NCBI RefSeq assembly: GCF_032452875.1
Contig: NC_083884.1
Coordinates: 19,609,501-19,673,500, forward strand
Length of the DNA stretch: 64,000 nt
Direction: 5' to 3'
Source of the DNA: Bos javanicus
Taxonomy: Eukaryota; Chordata; Mammalia; Artiodactyla; Bovidae
The notes beneath the pieces were generated by a model. That model was not told where the DNA came from, made no database searches, and saw nothing but the letters and a program-made list of their open reading frames with translations. Position 1 is the stretch's first letter; each line of letters opens with the position of its first letter. The translations under genes were made by a program, and so were the position numbers. This document shows positions 47,000 to 57,711 of the stretch, piece after piece.

Positions 47000-47221
47000 T
47001 ACCATCCCTCTGGGTCGTCCCAGTGCACTAGCCCCAAGCATCCAGTATCGTGCATCGAACCTGGACTGGCAACTCGTTTCTTACATGATATTTTACATGT
47101 TTCAATGCCATTCTCCCAAATCTTCCCACCCTCTCCCTCTCCCACAGAGTCCATAAGACTGTTCTATACATATCAGTGTCTCTTTTGCTGTCTCGTACAC
47201 CGGGTTATTGTTACCATCTTT

Positions 47222-48877
47222 CTAAATTCCATATATATGCGTTAGTATACTGTATTTATGTTTTTCCTTCTGGCTTACTTCACTCTGTATAATAGGCTCC
47301 AGTTTCATCCACCTCATTAGAACTGATTCAAATGTATTCTTTTTAATGGCTGAGTAATACTCCATTGTGTATATGTACCACTGCTTTCTTATCCATTCAT
47401 CTGCTGATGGACATCTAGGTTGCTTCCATGTCCTGGCTATTATAAACAGTGCTGCGATGAACATTGGGGTACACGTGTCTCTTTCCCTTCTGGTTTCCTC
47501 AGTGTGTATGCCCAGCAGTGGGATTGCTGGATCATAAGGCAGTTCTATTTCCAGTTTTTTAAGGAATCTCCACACTGTTCTCCATAGTGGCTGTACTAGT
47601 TTGCATTCCCACCAACAGTGTAAGAGGGTTCCCTTTTCTCCACACCCTCTCCAGCATTTATTATTTGTAGACTTTTGGATCGCAGCCATTCTGACTGGTG
47701 TGAAATGGTACCTCATAGTGGTTTTGATTTGCATTTCTCTGATAATGAGTGATGTTGAGCATCTTTTCATGTGTTTGTTAGCCATCTGTATGTCTTCTTT
47801 GGAGAAATGTCTATTTAGATCTTTGGCCCATTTTTTGATTGGGTCGTTTATTTTTCTGGAGTTGAGCTGTAGGAGTTGCTTGTATATTTTTGAGATTAGT
47901 TGTTTGTCAGTTGCTTCATTTGCTATTATTTTCTCCCATTCTGAAGGCTGTCTTTTCACCTTGCTAATAGTTTCCTTTGATGTGCAGAAGCTTTTAAGGT
48001 TAATTAGGTCCCATTTGTTTATTTTTGCTTTTATTTCCAATATTCTGGGAGGTGGGTCATAGAGGATCCTGCTGTGATATATGTCGGAGAGTGTTTTGCC
48101 TATGTTCTCCGCTAGGAGTTTTATAGTTTCTGGTCTTAGGTTTACATCTTTAATCCATTTTGAGTTTATTTTTGTGTATGGTGTTAGAAAGTGGTCTAGT
48201 TTCATTCTTTTACACGTGGTTGACCAGATTTCCCAGCACCACTTGTTAAAGAGATTGTCTTTAATCCATTGTATATTCTTGCCTCCTTTGTCAAAGATAA
48301 GGTGTCCATAGGTGTGTGGATTTATCTCTGGGCTTTCTATTTTATTCCATTGATCTACATTTCTGTCTTTGTGCCAGTACCATACTGTCTTGATAACTGT
48401 GGCTTTGTAGTAGAGCCTGAAGTCAGGTAGGTTGATTCCTCCAGTTCCATTCTTCTTTCTCAAGATAGCTTTGGCTATTCGAGGTTTTTTGTATTTCCAT
48501 ACAAATTGTGAAATTATTTGTTCTAGCTCTGTGAAGAATACTGTTGGTAGCTTGATAGGGATTGCATTGAATCTATAAATTGCTTTGGGTAGTATACTCA
48601 TTTTCACTATATTGATTCTTCCAATCCATGAACATGGTATATTTCTCCATCTATTAGTGTCCTCTTTGATTTCTTTCACCAGTGTTTTATAGTTTTCTAT
48701 ATATAGGTCTTTAGTTTCTTTAGGTAGATATATTCCTAAGTATTTTATTCTTTCCATTGCAATGGTGAATGGAATTGTTTCCTTAATTTCTCTTTCTGTT
48801 TTCTCATTATTAGTGTATAGGAATTGCAAGGGATTTCTGTGTGTTGATTTTATATCCTGCAACTTTACTATAGTCAT
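47222..48877 (-). pseudogene. L1 ORF2p, C-terminal part after frameshift
   Basis: This frame is open for 551 codons and forms the C-terminal part of ORF2p after the frameshift near 48824; the in-frame family match begins about residue 17 ('LQFLYTNNEK'). It carries the thumb and linker region and ends with the cysteine-rich domain 'CWRGCGEKGTLLHCWWEC' (pattern CX3CX7HX4C), then the conserved 'YYSAIKKNT' stretch. The cysteine-rich domain is needed for RNA binding in L1. The stop at 47222-47224 is the natural one. The start Met at 48877 is not a real start. Confidence 0.9.
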
Positions 48878-51041
48878 TGATTATTTCTAGTAATTTTCTG
48901 GTGGAATCTTTAGGGTTTTCTATGTAGAGGATCATGTCATCTGCAAATAGTGAGAGTTTTACTTCTTCTTTTCCAATATGGATTCCTTTTATTTCTTTTT
49001 CTGCTCTGATTGCTGTGGCCAAAACTTCCAAAACTATGTTGAATAGTAATGATGAAAGTGGGCAGCCTTGTCTTGTTCCTGACTTTAGAGGAAATGCTTT
49101 CAATTTTTCACCATTGAGGATAATGTTTGCTGTGGGTTTGTCATATATAGCTTTTATTATGTTGAGGTATGTTCCTTCTATTCCTGCTTTCTGGAGAGTT
49201 TTTATCATAAATGGATGTTGAATTTTGTCAAAGGCTTTCTCTGCATCTATTGAGATAATCATATGGTTTTTATTTTTCAATTTGTTAATGTGGTGTATTA
49301 CATTGATTGATTTGTGGATATTAAAGAATCCTTGCATCCCTGGGATAAAGCCCACTTGATCATGGTGTATGATCTTTTTAATGTGTTGTTGGATTCTGAT
49401 TGCTAAAATTTTGTTAAGGATTTTTGCATCTATGTTCATCAGTGATATTGGCCTGTAGTTTTCTTTTTTTGTGGGATCTTTGTCAGGTTTTGGTATTAGG
49501 GTGATGGTGGCCTCATAGAATGAGTTTGGAAGTTTACCTTCCTCTGCAATTTTCTGGAAGAGTTTGAGCAGGATAGGTGTTAGCTCTTCTCTAAATTTTT
49601 GGTAGAATTCAGCTGTGAAGCTGTCTGGACCGGGGCTTTTGTTTGCTGGAAGATTTTTGATTACAGTTTCAATTTCCGTGCTTGTGATGGGTCTGTTAAG
49701 ATTTTCTATTTCTTCCTGGTCCAGTTTTGAAAAGTTGTACTTTTCTAAGAATTTGTCCATTTCTTCCACGTTGTCCATTTTATTGGCATATAATTGTTGA
49801 TAGTAGTCTCTTATGATCCTTTGTATTTCTGTGTTGTCTGTTGTGATCTCTCCATTTTCGTTTCTAATTTTGTTGATTTGATTTTTCTCCCTTTGTTTCT
49901 TGATGAGTCTGGCTAATGGTTTGTCAATTTTATTTATCCTTTCAAAGAACCAGCTTTTGGTTTTGTTGATTTTTGCTATGGTCTCTTTTGTTTCTTTTGC
50001 ATTTATTTCTGCTCTAATTTTTAAGATTTCTTTCCTTCTACTAACCCTGGGGTTCTTCATTTCTTCCTTTTCTAGTTGCTTTAGGTGTAGAGTTAGGTTA
50101 TTTATTTGACTTTTTTCTTGTTTCTTGAGGTGTGCCTGTATTGCTATGAACTTTCCCCTTAGGACTGCTTTTACCGTGTCCCACAGGTTTTGGGTTGTTG
50201 TGTTTTCATTTTCATTCGTTTCTATGCAAATTTTGATTTCTTTTTTGATTTCTTCTGTGATTTGTTGGTTATTCAGCAGCGTGTTGTTCAGCCTCCATAT
50301 GTTGGAATTTTTAATAGTTTTTCTCCTGTAATTGAGATCTAATCTTACTGCATTGTGGTCAGAAAAAATGCTTGGAATGATTTCTATTTTTTTGAATTTA
50401 CCAAGGCTAGCTTTATGGCCCAGGATGTGATCTATCCTGGAGAAGGTTCCATGTGCGCTTGAGAAAAAGGTGAAATTCATTGTTTTGGGATGAAATGACC
50501 TATAGATATCAATTAGGTCTAACTGGTCTATTGTATCGTTTAAAGTTTGTGTTTCCTTGTTAATTTTCTGTTTAGTTGATCTATCCATAGGTGTGAGTGG
50601 GGTATTAAAGTCTCCCACTATTATTGTATTATTGTTAATTTCTCCTTTCATACTTGTTAGCATTTGTCTTACGTACTGTGGTGCTCCCGTGTTGGGTGCA
50701 TATATATTTATAATTGTTATATCTTCTTCTTGGATTGATCCTTTGATCATTATGTAGTGACCTTCTTTGTCTCTTTTCACAGGCTTTGTTTTAAAGTCTA
50801 TTTTATCTGATATGAGTATTGCTACTCCTGCTTTCTTTTGGTCCCTATTTGCATGGAAAATCTTTTTCCAGCCCTTCACTTTCAGTCTGTATGTGTCCCC
50901 TGTTTTGAGGTGGGTCTCTTGTAGACAACATATGTAGGGGTCTTGTTTTTGTATCCATTCAGCCAGTCTTTGTCTTTTGGTTGGGGCATTCAACCCATTT
51001 ACGTTTAAGGTAATTACTGATAAGTATGATCCCGTTGCCAT
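48810..51041 (-). pseudogene. L1 ORF2p, endonuclease and reverse transcriptase part
   Basis: The frame starts with a real ATG (MATGSYLSV) 51 bases after the ORF1 stop and is open for 743 codons. The endonuclease (about residues 1-240) keeps its motifs: 'LNVNGL', 'QETH', 'VGDFNTP', 'SRIDHIL' and 'FSDHNAV'. The reverse transcriptase holds the catalytic FADD at residues 699-702 (bases 48936-48947). About 40 codons later an extra A:T pair near 48824 shifts the frame and a stop follows at 48810. Read across the shift, ORF2 would be about 1,270 codons, close to the usual length for mammalian L1. Endonuclease residues and polymerase core look intact, but the protein would lack its C-terminal third. 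Confidence 0.93.
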
Positions 51042-51092
51042 TTACTTTATTGTTTTGGGTTCAAGTTTATACACCGTTTTTGTGTTTCCTGT

Positions 51093-52019
51093 CTAGAGAA
51101 TATCCTTTAGTATTTGTTGGAGAGCTGGTTTGGTGGTGCAGTATTCTCTCAGCTTTTGCTTGTCTGAAAAGCTTTTGATTTCTCCTTCATACTTGAATGA
51201 GATCCTTGCTGGGTACAATAATCTGGGCTGTAGGTTATTTTCTTTCATCATTTTAAGTATGTCTTGCCATTCCCTCCTGGCTTGAAGAGTTTCTATTGAA
51301 AGATCAGCTGTTATCCTTATGGGAATTCCCTTGTGTGTTATTTGTTGTTTTTCCCTTGCTGCTTTTAATATTTGTTCTTTGTGTTTGACCTTTGTTAATT
51401 TGATTAATATGTGTCTTGGGGTGTTTCTCCTTGGGTTTATCCTGTTTGGGACTCTCTGGGTTTCTTGGACTTGGGTGATTATTTCCTTCCCCATTTTAGG
51501 GAAGTTTTCCACTATTATCTCCTCAAGTATTTTCTCATGGTCTTTCTTTTTGTCTTCTTCTTCTGGAATCCCTATGATTCGAATATTGTAGCGTTTAATA
51601 TTGTCCTGGAGGTCTCTGAGATTGTTCTCATTTCTTTTAATTCGTTTTTATTTTATCCTCTCTGATTCATTTATTTCTACCATTCTATCTTCTAATTCAC
51701 TAATCCTATCTTCTGCCTCTGTTATTCTACTATTTGTTGCCTCCAGAGTGTTTTTAATTTCATTTATTGCATTATTCATTATATATTGACTCTTTTTTAT
51801 TTCTTCTAGGTCCTTGTTAAACCTTTCTTGCATCTTCTCAATCCTTGTCTCCAGGCTATTTATCTGTGATTCCATTTTAGTTTCAAGATTTTGGATCAAT
51901 TTCAGTATCATTATTCGGAATTCTTTATCAGGTAGATTCCCTATCTCTTCCTCTTTTGTTTGATTTGGTGGGCATTTATCCTGTTCCTTTATCTGCTGAG
52001 TATTCCTCTGTCTCTTCAT
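51093..52019 (-). pseudogene. L1 ORF1p, single internal stop codon
   Basis: One frame spans 308 codons from the ATG at 52019 (MKRQRNTQQ), interrupted by one TAA at 51648-51650 (codon 124). The first part (codons 1-123) is a charged coiled coil with heptad-like Leu/Ile spacing ('RITEAEDRISELEDRM'). The second part (125-308) carries the RNA-binding region with 'RHILIKLTKVKHKEQILKAA' and the C-terminal domain ending 'KPALQQILKDIL'. ORF1p forms trimers that coat L1 RNA. With the stop in place only the coiled coil would be made. Everything after the stop stays in frame, so this is a nonsense change and not a frameshift. Confidence 0.92.
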
Positions 52020-52571
52020 CTTGTTTAAATTGCTGAGTTTGGGGTGTCCTTTCTGTATTCTGGCAGTTTGTGGAGTTCTCTTTATTGTGGCGTTTCCTCA
52101 CTGTGTGTGGGTTTGTACAGGTGGCTTGTCAAGGTTTCCTGGTTAGGGAAGCTTGTGTCGGTGTTCTGGTGGGTGGAGCTGTATTTCTTCTCTCTGGAGT
52201 GCAATGAAATGTCCAGTAATGAGTTATGAGATGTCTATAGTTTTGGGGTGACTTTGGGCAGCCTGTATCTTGAAGCTCAGGGCTGTGTTCCTTTGTTGCT
52301 GGAGAATTTGCTTGGTATGTCTTGCCCTGGAACTTATTGGCCCTTGTGTGGTGCTTGGTTTCAGTGTCGGTATGGAGGCATTTGATGAGCTCCTGTCAAT
52401 TAATGTTCCTTGGAGTCAGGAGTTCCCTGGAGTCAGGGTTTGGACTTAAGTCTCCTGCTTCCGGTTATCGGTCTTATTTTTACAGTAGTTTCAAAACTTC
52501 TCCCTCTATACAGCACCATTGATAAAACATCTACATTAAAGATGAAAAGTTTCTCTACCGTGAGGGTCATT

Positions 52572-52990
52572 CAGAGAGGTTCACAGGGTTACATGGAGAA
52601 GAGAAGAGGGAGGAGGGAGTTAGAGGTGACCCAAATGAGATGAGGTGAATCAATAGTGGAGAGAGTGGGCTAGCCAGTAGTCACTTCCTTATGTGCACTC
52701 CACAACTGGACCACTCAGAGATGTTCACGGAGTTATACAGAGAAGAGAAGAAGGAGGAAGGTGACAGAGGTGGCCAGAAGGATAAAAGGGGAATGAAAAG
52801 GAGGGAGACAGATCCAGCCAGTAATCAGTTCCCTAAGTGTTCTCCACCGTCTGGAACACACAGAAATTCACAGAGTTGGGTAGAGTAGAGAGGGGTTAGG
52901 GAGGAGACACAGGCGACCTGGTGGAGAAAAAGGAGAGTCCAAAGGGAGAGAGAGCAGTCAAGCCAGTAATCTCGCTCCCTAGTGAGAAAT
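52572..52990 (-). repeat. Tandem array of about 144 bp, three diverged units
   Basis: The phrases CAGAGAGGTTCACAG (52572), CAGAGATGTTCACGG (52716) and CAGAAATTCACAGAG (52861) recur at a spacing of about 144 bases, each followed by a GAGAAGAG-rich stretch and a 'CAGCCAGTA'-like end. The units have drifted apart and are older than the array beside them. Confidence 0.75.
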
Positions 52991-53015
52991 GGGTCCTGAA
53001 GATTGGGTCCTTAAA

Positions 53016-53800
53016 GGTACAAAATTGGTAACAAATACATAAAAGCAAAAATTAAAAATCTAGAGTAGAGTTTGGAATTTCAAAAATACGATGTTAAAGA
53101 AAAGAAGAAGGAAAAGAAAGAGAGAAAAAATGAACAAACAAAAACAAACAAGGTCGTGAAAATTATAAAGAGAGTACAGGTACAAAATTGATAACTAATA
53201 CCAAAAAGCAAAAATTAAAAATCTAGAGTAGAGTTTGGAATTTCAAAAATACGATGTTAAAGAAAAGAAGAAGGAGAAGAAAGAGAGAAAAAACGAACAA
53301 ACAAAAACAAACAAGGTCACGAAAATTATAAAGAAAATACAGGTACAAAATTGATAACTAATACCGGAAAGCAAAAATTAAAAATCTAGAGTAGAGTTTG
53401 GAATTTCAAAAATACAATGTTAAAAAAAAAAGAAGAAAAATAAAGAGAGAAAACAAACAAACAAATACAAACAATGTCACAAGAATTATAAAGAAAATAC
53501 AGGTACAAAATTGATATCAAATACCAAAAAGCATAAATTAAAAATCTAGAGTAGAGTTTGTAATTTCAGATATACAATGTTGTATAAAAGAAGAAGAGAA
53601 AGAAACAGAGAAGAAGAAAAAAAAAAGTCACAGAAATTATATAAAAAAAACTATAGGTACAAAATTGATAACATATACCAAAAAGTGAAAATTAAAAATC
53701 TAGAGTAGAGTTTGGAATTTCAAAAATACAATGTTAAAGAAAAGAAGAAAAAAACAAAAACAAAAAAAAACAAGGTCAAAAAATTATAAAATATATATAT
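53016..53800 (-). repeat. Tandem array of 154-163 bp, five A-rich units
   Basis: The unit starts GGTACAAAATTG occur at 53016, 53179, 53342, 53502 and 53656, giving periods of 163, 163, 160 and 154 bases. Each unit also carries TCTAGAGTAGAGTTTG. The last unit is partial. The array lies inside the L1 5' UTR near ORF1, not at the extreme 5' end. Confidence 0.92.
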
Positions 53801-55351
53801 ATGAAGTTTGCTGAAGAAGAAAAAAAATAAGGTCTTTTTTTTTTTTGCAAAGTAATAGGTTATAAAAGTGAAAATTAAAGGAACAATAGAGGACTTAAAA
53901 AAATTTTTTTTAATTAAAAAAAAAAAGAATGATCGTAAAAATAATAAAAATATATCTAGGACTTTCTTGGTTTTTTGTGGGTGTTGTGGGTTCAGTTCAT
54001 TTTTGGCTAGTTCCTTGGTCAGACTTATATTTCTCAAGATCTATAGGCCCCTTCCTATGTAGTCCGTAGTAACCACAGGGTTTTGATCTATTGCCTGTAG
54101 CTTCCAAGGCGTTTCCCTCTGTTATATCTTCTTCTGTTTGCTAGTCTCTTCAGTATCTGGTTTCCGCCCTGACACAAAGGGCACGGTGGAGGACACTTTT
54201 TTTTTTTTTTTAGGCTTACTTGTTCAGTCGCGCTGTGGGGAGGGAGGGAGGGATGCTGCAAACAAATAACACTGGCGTGGGCTCGCAGTGCCTCAGCCAC
54301 CCTGGGTCTGCCCCCGCTCACGGGGCATGTAGCCTCCCTGTCCACACTGCTCAGACTCTAGGTTGTTCCGCTGGGAACAATCCGGGGCCGGCCCTGGGCT
54401 GCATGCATCTCCCAGGTCCAAGCCGCTCAGGTTCAGGCACTCGGGTAGTCCCCAGAGGCTCAGACTCAGTTGGGCCTGCGTTTTGTGCTCTTCCCAGGTC
54501 CGAGCAGCTCAGGTGACAAGGTGTTTGGCGAGCGCCAATGCTGCGACTTATTGCCTCCCCGCCACTCGGTTATCTGGGTGTAAAACCGGCGCACCTTCTC
54601 AGGCAGATGTTGACCGTCCAGACCCCCAAGAAGTTTTCGTTAGCAAAGAAGCCTGCTTACAGTTTTATAGATAATGTCTCTCTGGGGCTGCGATTGCCCC
54701 CTTCTGGCTCTGGCTGCCTGTCACCGGAGGGGGAAGGTCTGCAGCCGGCTATCTCTGTTCAGTCCTTTGTTCCGTGCGCGGGCCTGGCAGTCTTAGGTTA
54801 GGGCTGGCTTTTCGCGTGGTAGATATCCCACAGTCTGGTTTGCTAGCCCAAATTATTTCGCTCAGATAGCGCTCAGGGTATTCAGGCCAGATTCTTACTC
54901 TCAGCGATGCAGCCCACGCCGCGCCTCCCTGCCCAGCCCCCGCTTGCTAATGGTGGATGCAGGCGTCTGCGCTGCTTCTCCGCTGGGGGAGTTACCGTAG
55001 GGCTCGCGATCTGCGAGTTTTAATTGTTTATTTATTTTTTCTCCCTGTTATGTTGCCCTCTGTGCTTCCAAAGCTCGGCACAGATTCGGCAGTGAGAAGG
55101 TTTCCTGGTGTTTGGAAACTTCTCTCTTTTTAAGATTCCCTTCCCGGGACGGAACTCCGTCCCTCCCTCTTTTGTCTCTTTTTTTTGTCTTTAATATTTT
55201 TTCCTACCTCCTTTCGAAGAGTTGGGTTGCTTTTCTGGGTGCCTGATGTCCTCTGCCGGCATTCAGAAGTTGTTTTGTGGAATTTACTCCACGTTTAAAT
55301 GCTCTTTTGATGAATTTGTGGGGGAGAAAGTGTTCTCCCCGTCCTACTCCT

Positions 55352-55362
55352 CCGCCATCTTG
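55352..55362 (-). promoter_or_regulatory. YY1-like site at L1 5' end
   Basis: In element orientation the first bases read GAGCCAAGATGGCGG. CAAGATGG is the core YY1 site, which directs accurate starts in primate L1. Its position within 20 bases of the 5' end supports completeness of this copy. Function in ruminants is inferred. Confidence 0.7.
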
Positions 55363-55380
55363 GCTCTGACTCTGCAGTTT

Positions 55381-55765
55381 AAAGAAGCTCACAAAGTTAA
55401 ACATAAAATCATATGCAATCTCCTGGAAATATTCCTGAACCCTGGGAAGAATAAGAATATTTTCTAATCTTCTGGGCATAAAGAACAAATTACTCTGAAA
55501 ATAAGAAAGAATCAGGCTGGTATCAGACTTTTCATCTTCAACCTGGAAGCTAGAAAACATGAAATGCCCCAGGGAAAAGTGCTGATAATCATCTCTCAGG
55601 ATAAAAGAAGTCTTTAAATATGTAGATGGTTGTCTCATCTAAGAAAAAGACTACAGGGAAAGCACTATTCAGACAACAAATAAATACAAGAGACACTAAT
55701 ACAGGGTAAGATGAAGAGGCAAGTGATGGTCAGTGAAGCCTGCAGTACCTATATGTTTAAATTTA
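55381..55765. other. Unassigned DNA right of the L1
   Basis: This continues the sequence before 46861. 'CTCAGGATAAAAGAAGTC' near 55598 has an old-L1 flavour but is not enough to call. Confidence 0.35.
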
Positions 55766-57095
55766 CAGACACAGTTTGGAGATATTCCAAGTTTGGCTCC
55801 ACACCACTGCAATAAAGCAAATATCCCAATAGCTACAGACACAAGTTTTTTGATTTCCCAGTGCATATGAAAGTTATGCTTATACCATACTGAAGTCTAT
55901 TAAGCATGCAATAGAATTGTGTCTAAAAAAATATACATACCTTAATTTAAAAATACTTTATTGCTTAGAAGTACTAGCCTTAGGCAAGTTGTAATCTTTC
56001 ATGGTGGTGGTTACTGAAGGTTGGGGTAGCTGTGGAAATTTCTTAAAATTAAGAAAATATGAAATTTGCTACATGAATTGACTCTGCCTTTCATGACCAA
56101 TTTCTTTGTAGCAGGTGGTGCTATTTGATAGCATTTTACCCACAGTATAACTTCTTTCAAAACTGGAGTCAGTCTTCTGCTACTGCTTTATCAATTACGT
56201 TTGTAATATTCTAAATCCTTTCTTGTCATTTCTGCCATCTTCACAGTATCTTTAAGCAGGAGTAGATTCCATCTTAAAAAACTGCTTTCTTTGCTCATCC
56301 ATAAGAAGCAACTCCTTATCCATTCAAGTTTGATCATGAGATTACAGAATTCAGTCATTATTATCTTTAGGCCCTGTAGAATTCTGGTTCTCAAGCTATT
56401 TCCACATTTGCCGTTACTTCTTCCACTGAATCTTGAACCCTTTAAAGTCATCCATGAGGGCTGAAGTCAACTTCTTCCAAGTTCCTGTATATGTGTGATA
56501 TTTTGACTTCTTCCCATGAATCACAAATGTTCTTAATGGCATTTAGATTACTGAATTCTTTCCATAAAATGTTTAATTTGCTTTGCTCAGATCCACCAGA
56601 AGAATCAGTATTTATGGCACTTAATTATAGCCTAACAAAACATGTTTCTTTTCAGACTTTAAAGTTGAAATTACTCCTTGATCCATGGGCTGCAGAATGG
56701 ATATTATGTTAGCCCACATGAAAACAGCATTAATATTGTTGTACATCTCCATCAGAGCTCTTGATTGATTAGGTGCATTGCCAAATGAAAGGAATGATAG
56801 TTGTCATTGCCAATGAAAAATAATTTCCATTTTAAATGAACAATAGGTTTCAACAGTAGACTTAAAATATTGAGTAAACCATTTTGTAAACAGATGTGCT
56901 GTCATCCAGCCTTTGTTGTTACATGTATACAGCACAGGCAGAGTAGATTTAGCATAATTCTTAAGGGCCTTAGGATTTTCAAAATGCAAAGAAGAATTGC
57001 TTTTAATTTAAAGTCACCAGCTGTATTAACCCCTAACAATAGTCATCCTGTTCTTTGAAGCCAGGCATTGACTTCTCCTCTCCAGCTATGAAAGT

Positions 57096-57293
57096 CCTCC
57101 CAGTGGCTCAGATGGTAAAGAATTTGCCTGCAATGCAGGAGACCCAGGTTCAATCCCTGGGTTAGGAAAATGCCCTGGAGAATGGCCTGGCAACCCTCTC
57201 CAGTATTCTTGCCTGGAAAATCTCGTGGACAGAGGAACCTAGTGGGTCCACGGGGTTGCAGAGAGTCAGATACGACTGAGGGACTAACACTTT
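57096..57293 (+). repeat. Bov-tA SINE inside Tigger1
   Basis: Contains 'GTGGCTCAGATGGTAAAGAA', a B-box-like 'GGTTCAATCCC' and the Bov-A body to 'GGACTAACACTTTCAG'. The Tigger1 sequence is continuous around it. The target duplication is unclear. Confidence 0.9.
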
Positions 57294-57527
57294 CAGATGG
57301 CATCTTCTTCCATTAGAAGGCTGTTTTGTCTTTGTTGAAAATCTGTTGTTATGAAGCCACTTTCCTTAATTATCTTAACTTGATCTTGTGGGTGACTTCT
57401 ATGTTAGTACTTGCTACTTCACCTTGTACTGTTATGTTATGAAGATGATTTCTTCCCTTAAACCTCATGAAACAACCTCTGCAGTTTCCTCATCTTCTCA
57501 TTTTTCACAAACTGACGAGACCTAGGG

Positions 57528-57711
57528 GGCTTCCCTTGTGGCTCAATGGTAAAGGATCTGCCTCAATGTGGGAGACCTGGGTTTTACCCCTGGGTCAGGA
57601 AGATTCCCTGGAGAAGGGAATGGCAACCCACTCCAGTATTCTTGTCTGGAGAATTCCATGGATAGAGGAGCCTGGTGGGCTGCAGTCCACCAGGTCACAA
57701 AGAGTTGGACA
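57528..57711 (+). repeat. Bov-tA SINE inside Tigger1
   Basis: Begins 'GGGCTTCCCTTGTGGCTCAA', has the Bov-A body and ends at 'AAAGAGTTGGACACAT' without an A-rich or pyrimidine tail. Tigger1 sequence resumes at about 57720. Confidence 0.9.

Larger units (their letters stand above)
46875..55366 (-). mobile_element. Full-length ruminant L1 (L1_BT type), 8.5 kb
   Basis: This complete L1 on the minus strand runs from its 5' end at 55366 to a short poly(A) (T run) at 46875. A perfect 14-bp duplication, TGACTCTGCAGTTT, flanks it at 46861-46874 and 55367-55380. In element orientation the target reads TTT/AAAC, close to the favoured L1 endonuclease site TT/AAAA. Order: 5' UTR 52020-55366, ORF1 51093-52019, ORF2 47222-51041, 3' UTR 46875-47221. 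ORF1 has one in-frame stop and ORF2 one frameshift. It is probably young but inactive as it stands. Confidence 0.95.
52020..55366 (-). promoter_or_regulatory. L1 5' UTR and internal promoter
   Basis: This 3.3-kb leader lies between the 5' end of the L1 and ORF1. The distal 1.2 kb (54200-55366) is GC- and CpG-rich and is the likely internal promoter. The middle is A-rich and holds two tandem arrays. A promoter inside the element lets L1 copies transcribe themselves; this is family knowledge, and activity of this copy is not shown. Confidence 0.85.

Noticed and set aside
47222..48877. Cysteine-rich CX3CX7HX4C motif taken as a zinc-finger gene
   Set aside because: It is the normal C-terminal domain of L1 ORF2p.
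47601..52229. Plus-strand open frames of 60-153 codons across the L1 (for example 47601-48062)
   Set aside because: They lie antisense to L1 ORF1/ORF2 and have hydrophobic, low-information translations, as expected for shadows of A-rich coding strands.
53016..53800. Repeat array considered as CRISPR or satellite
   Set aside because: Units are 154-163 bases and directly tandem without spacers, and the array lies within an L1 5' UTR in a mammalian genome.
54200..55366. Host CpG island promoter
   Set aside because: It lies inside the target-site duplications of the L1 and begins at the L1 5' end, so it belongs to the element.
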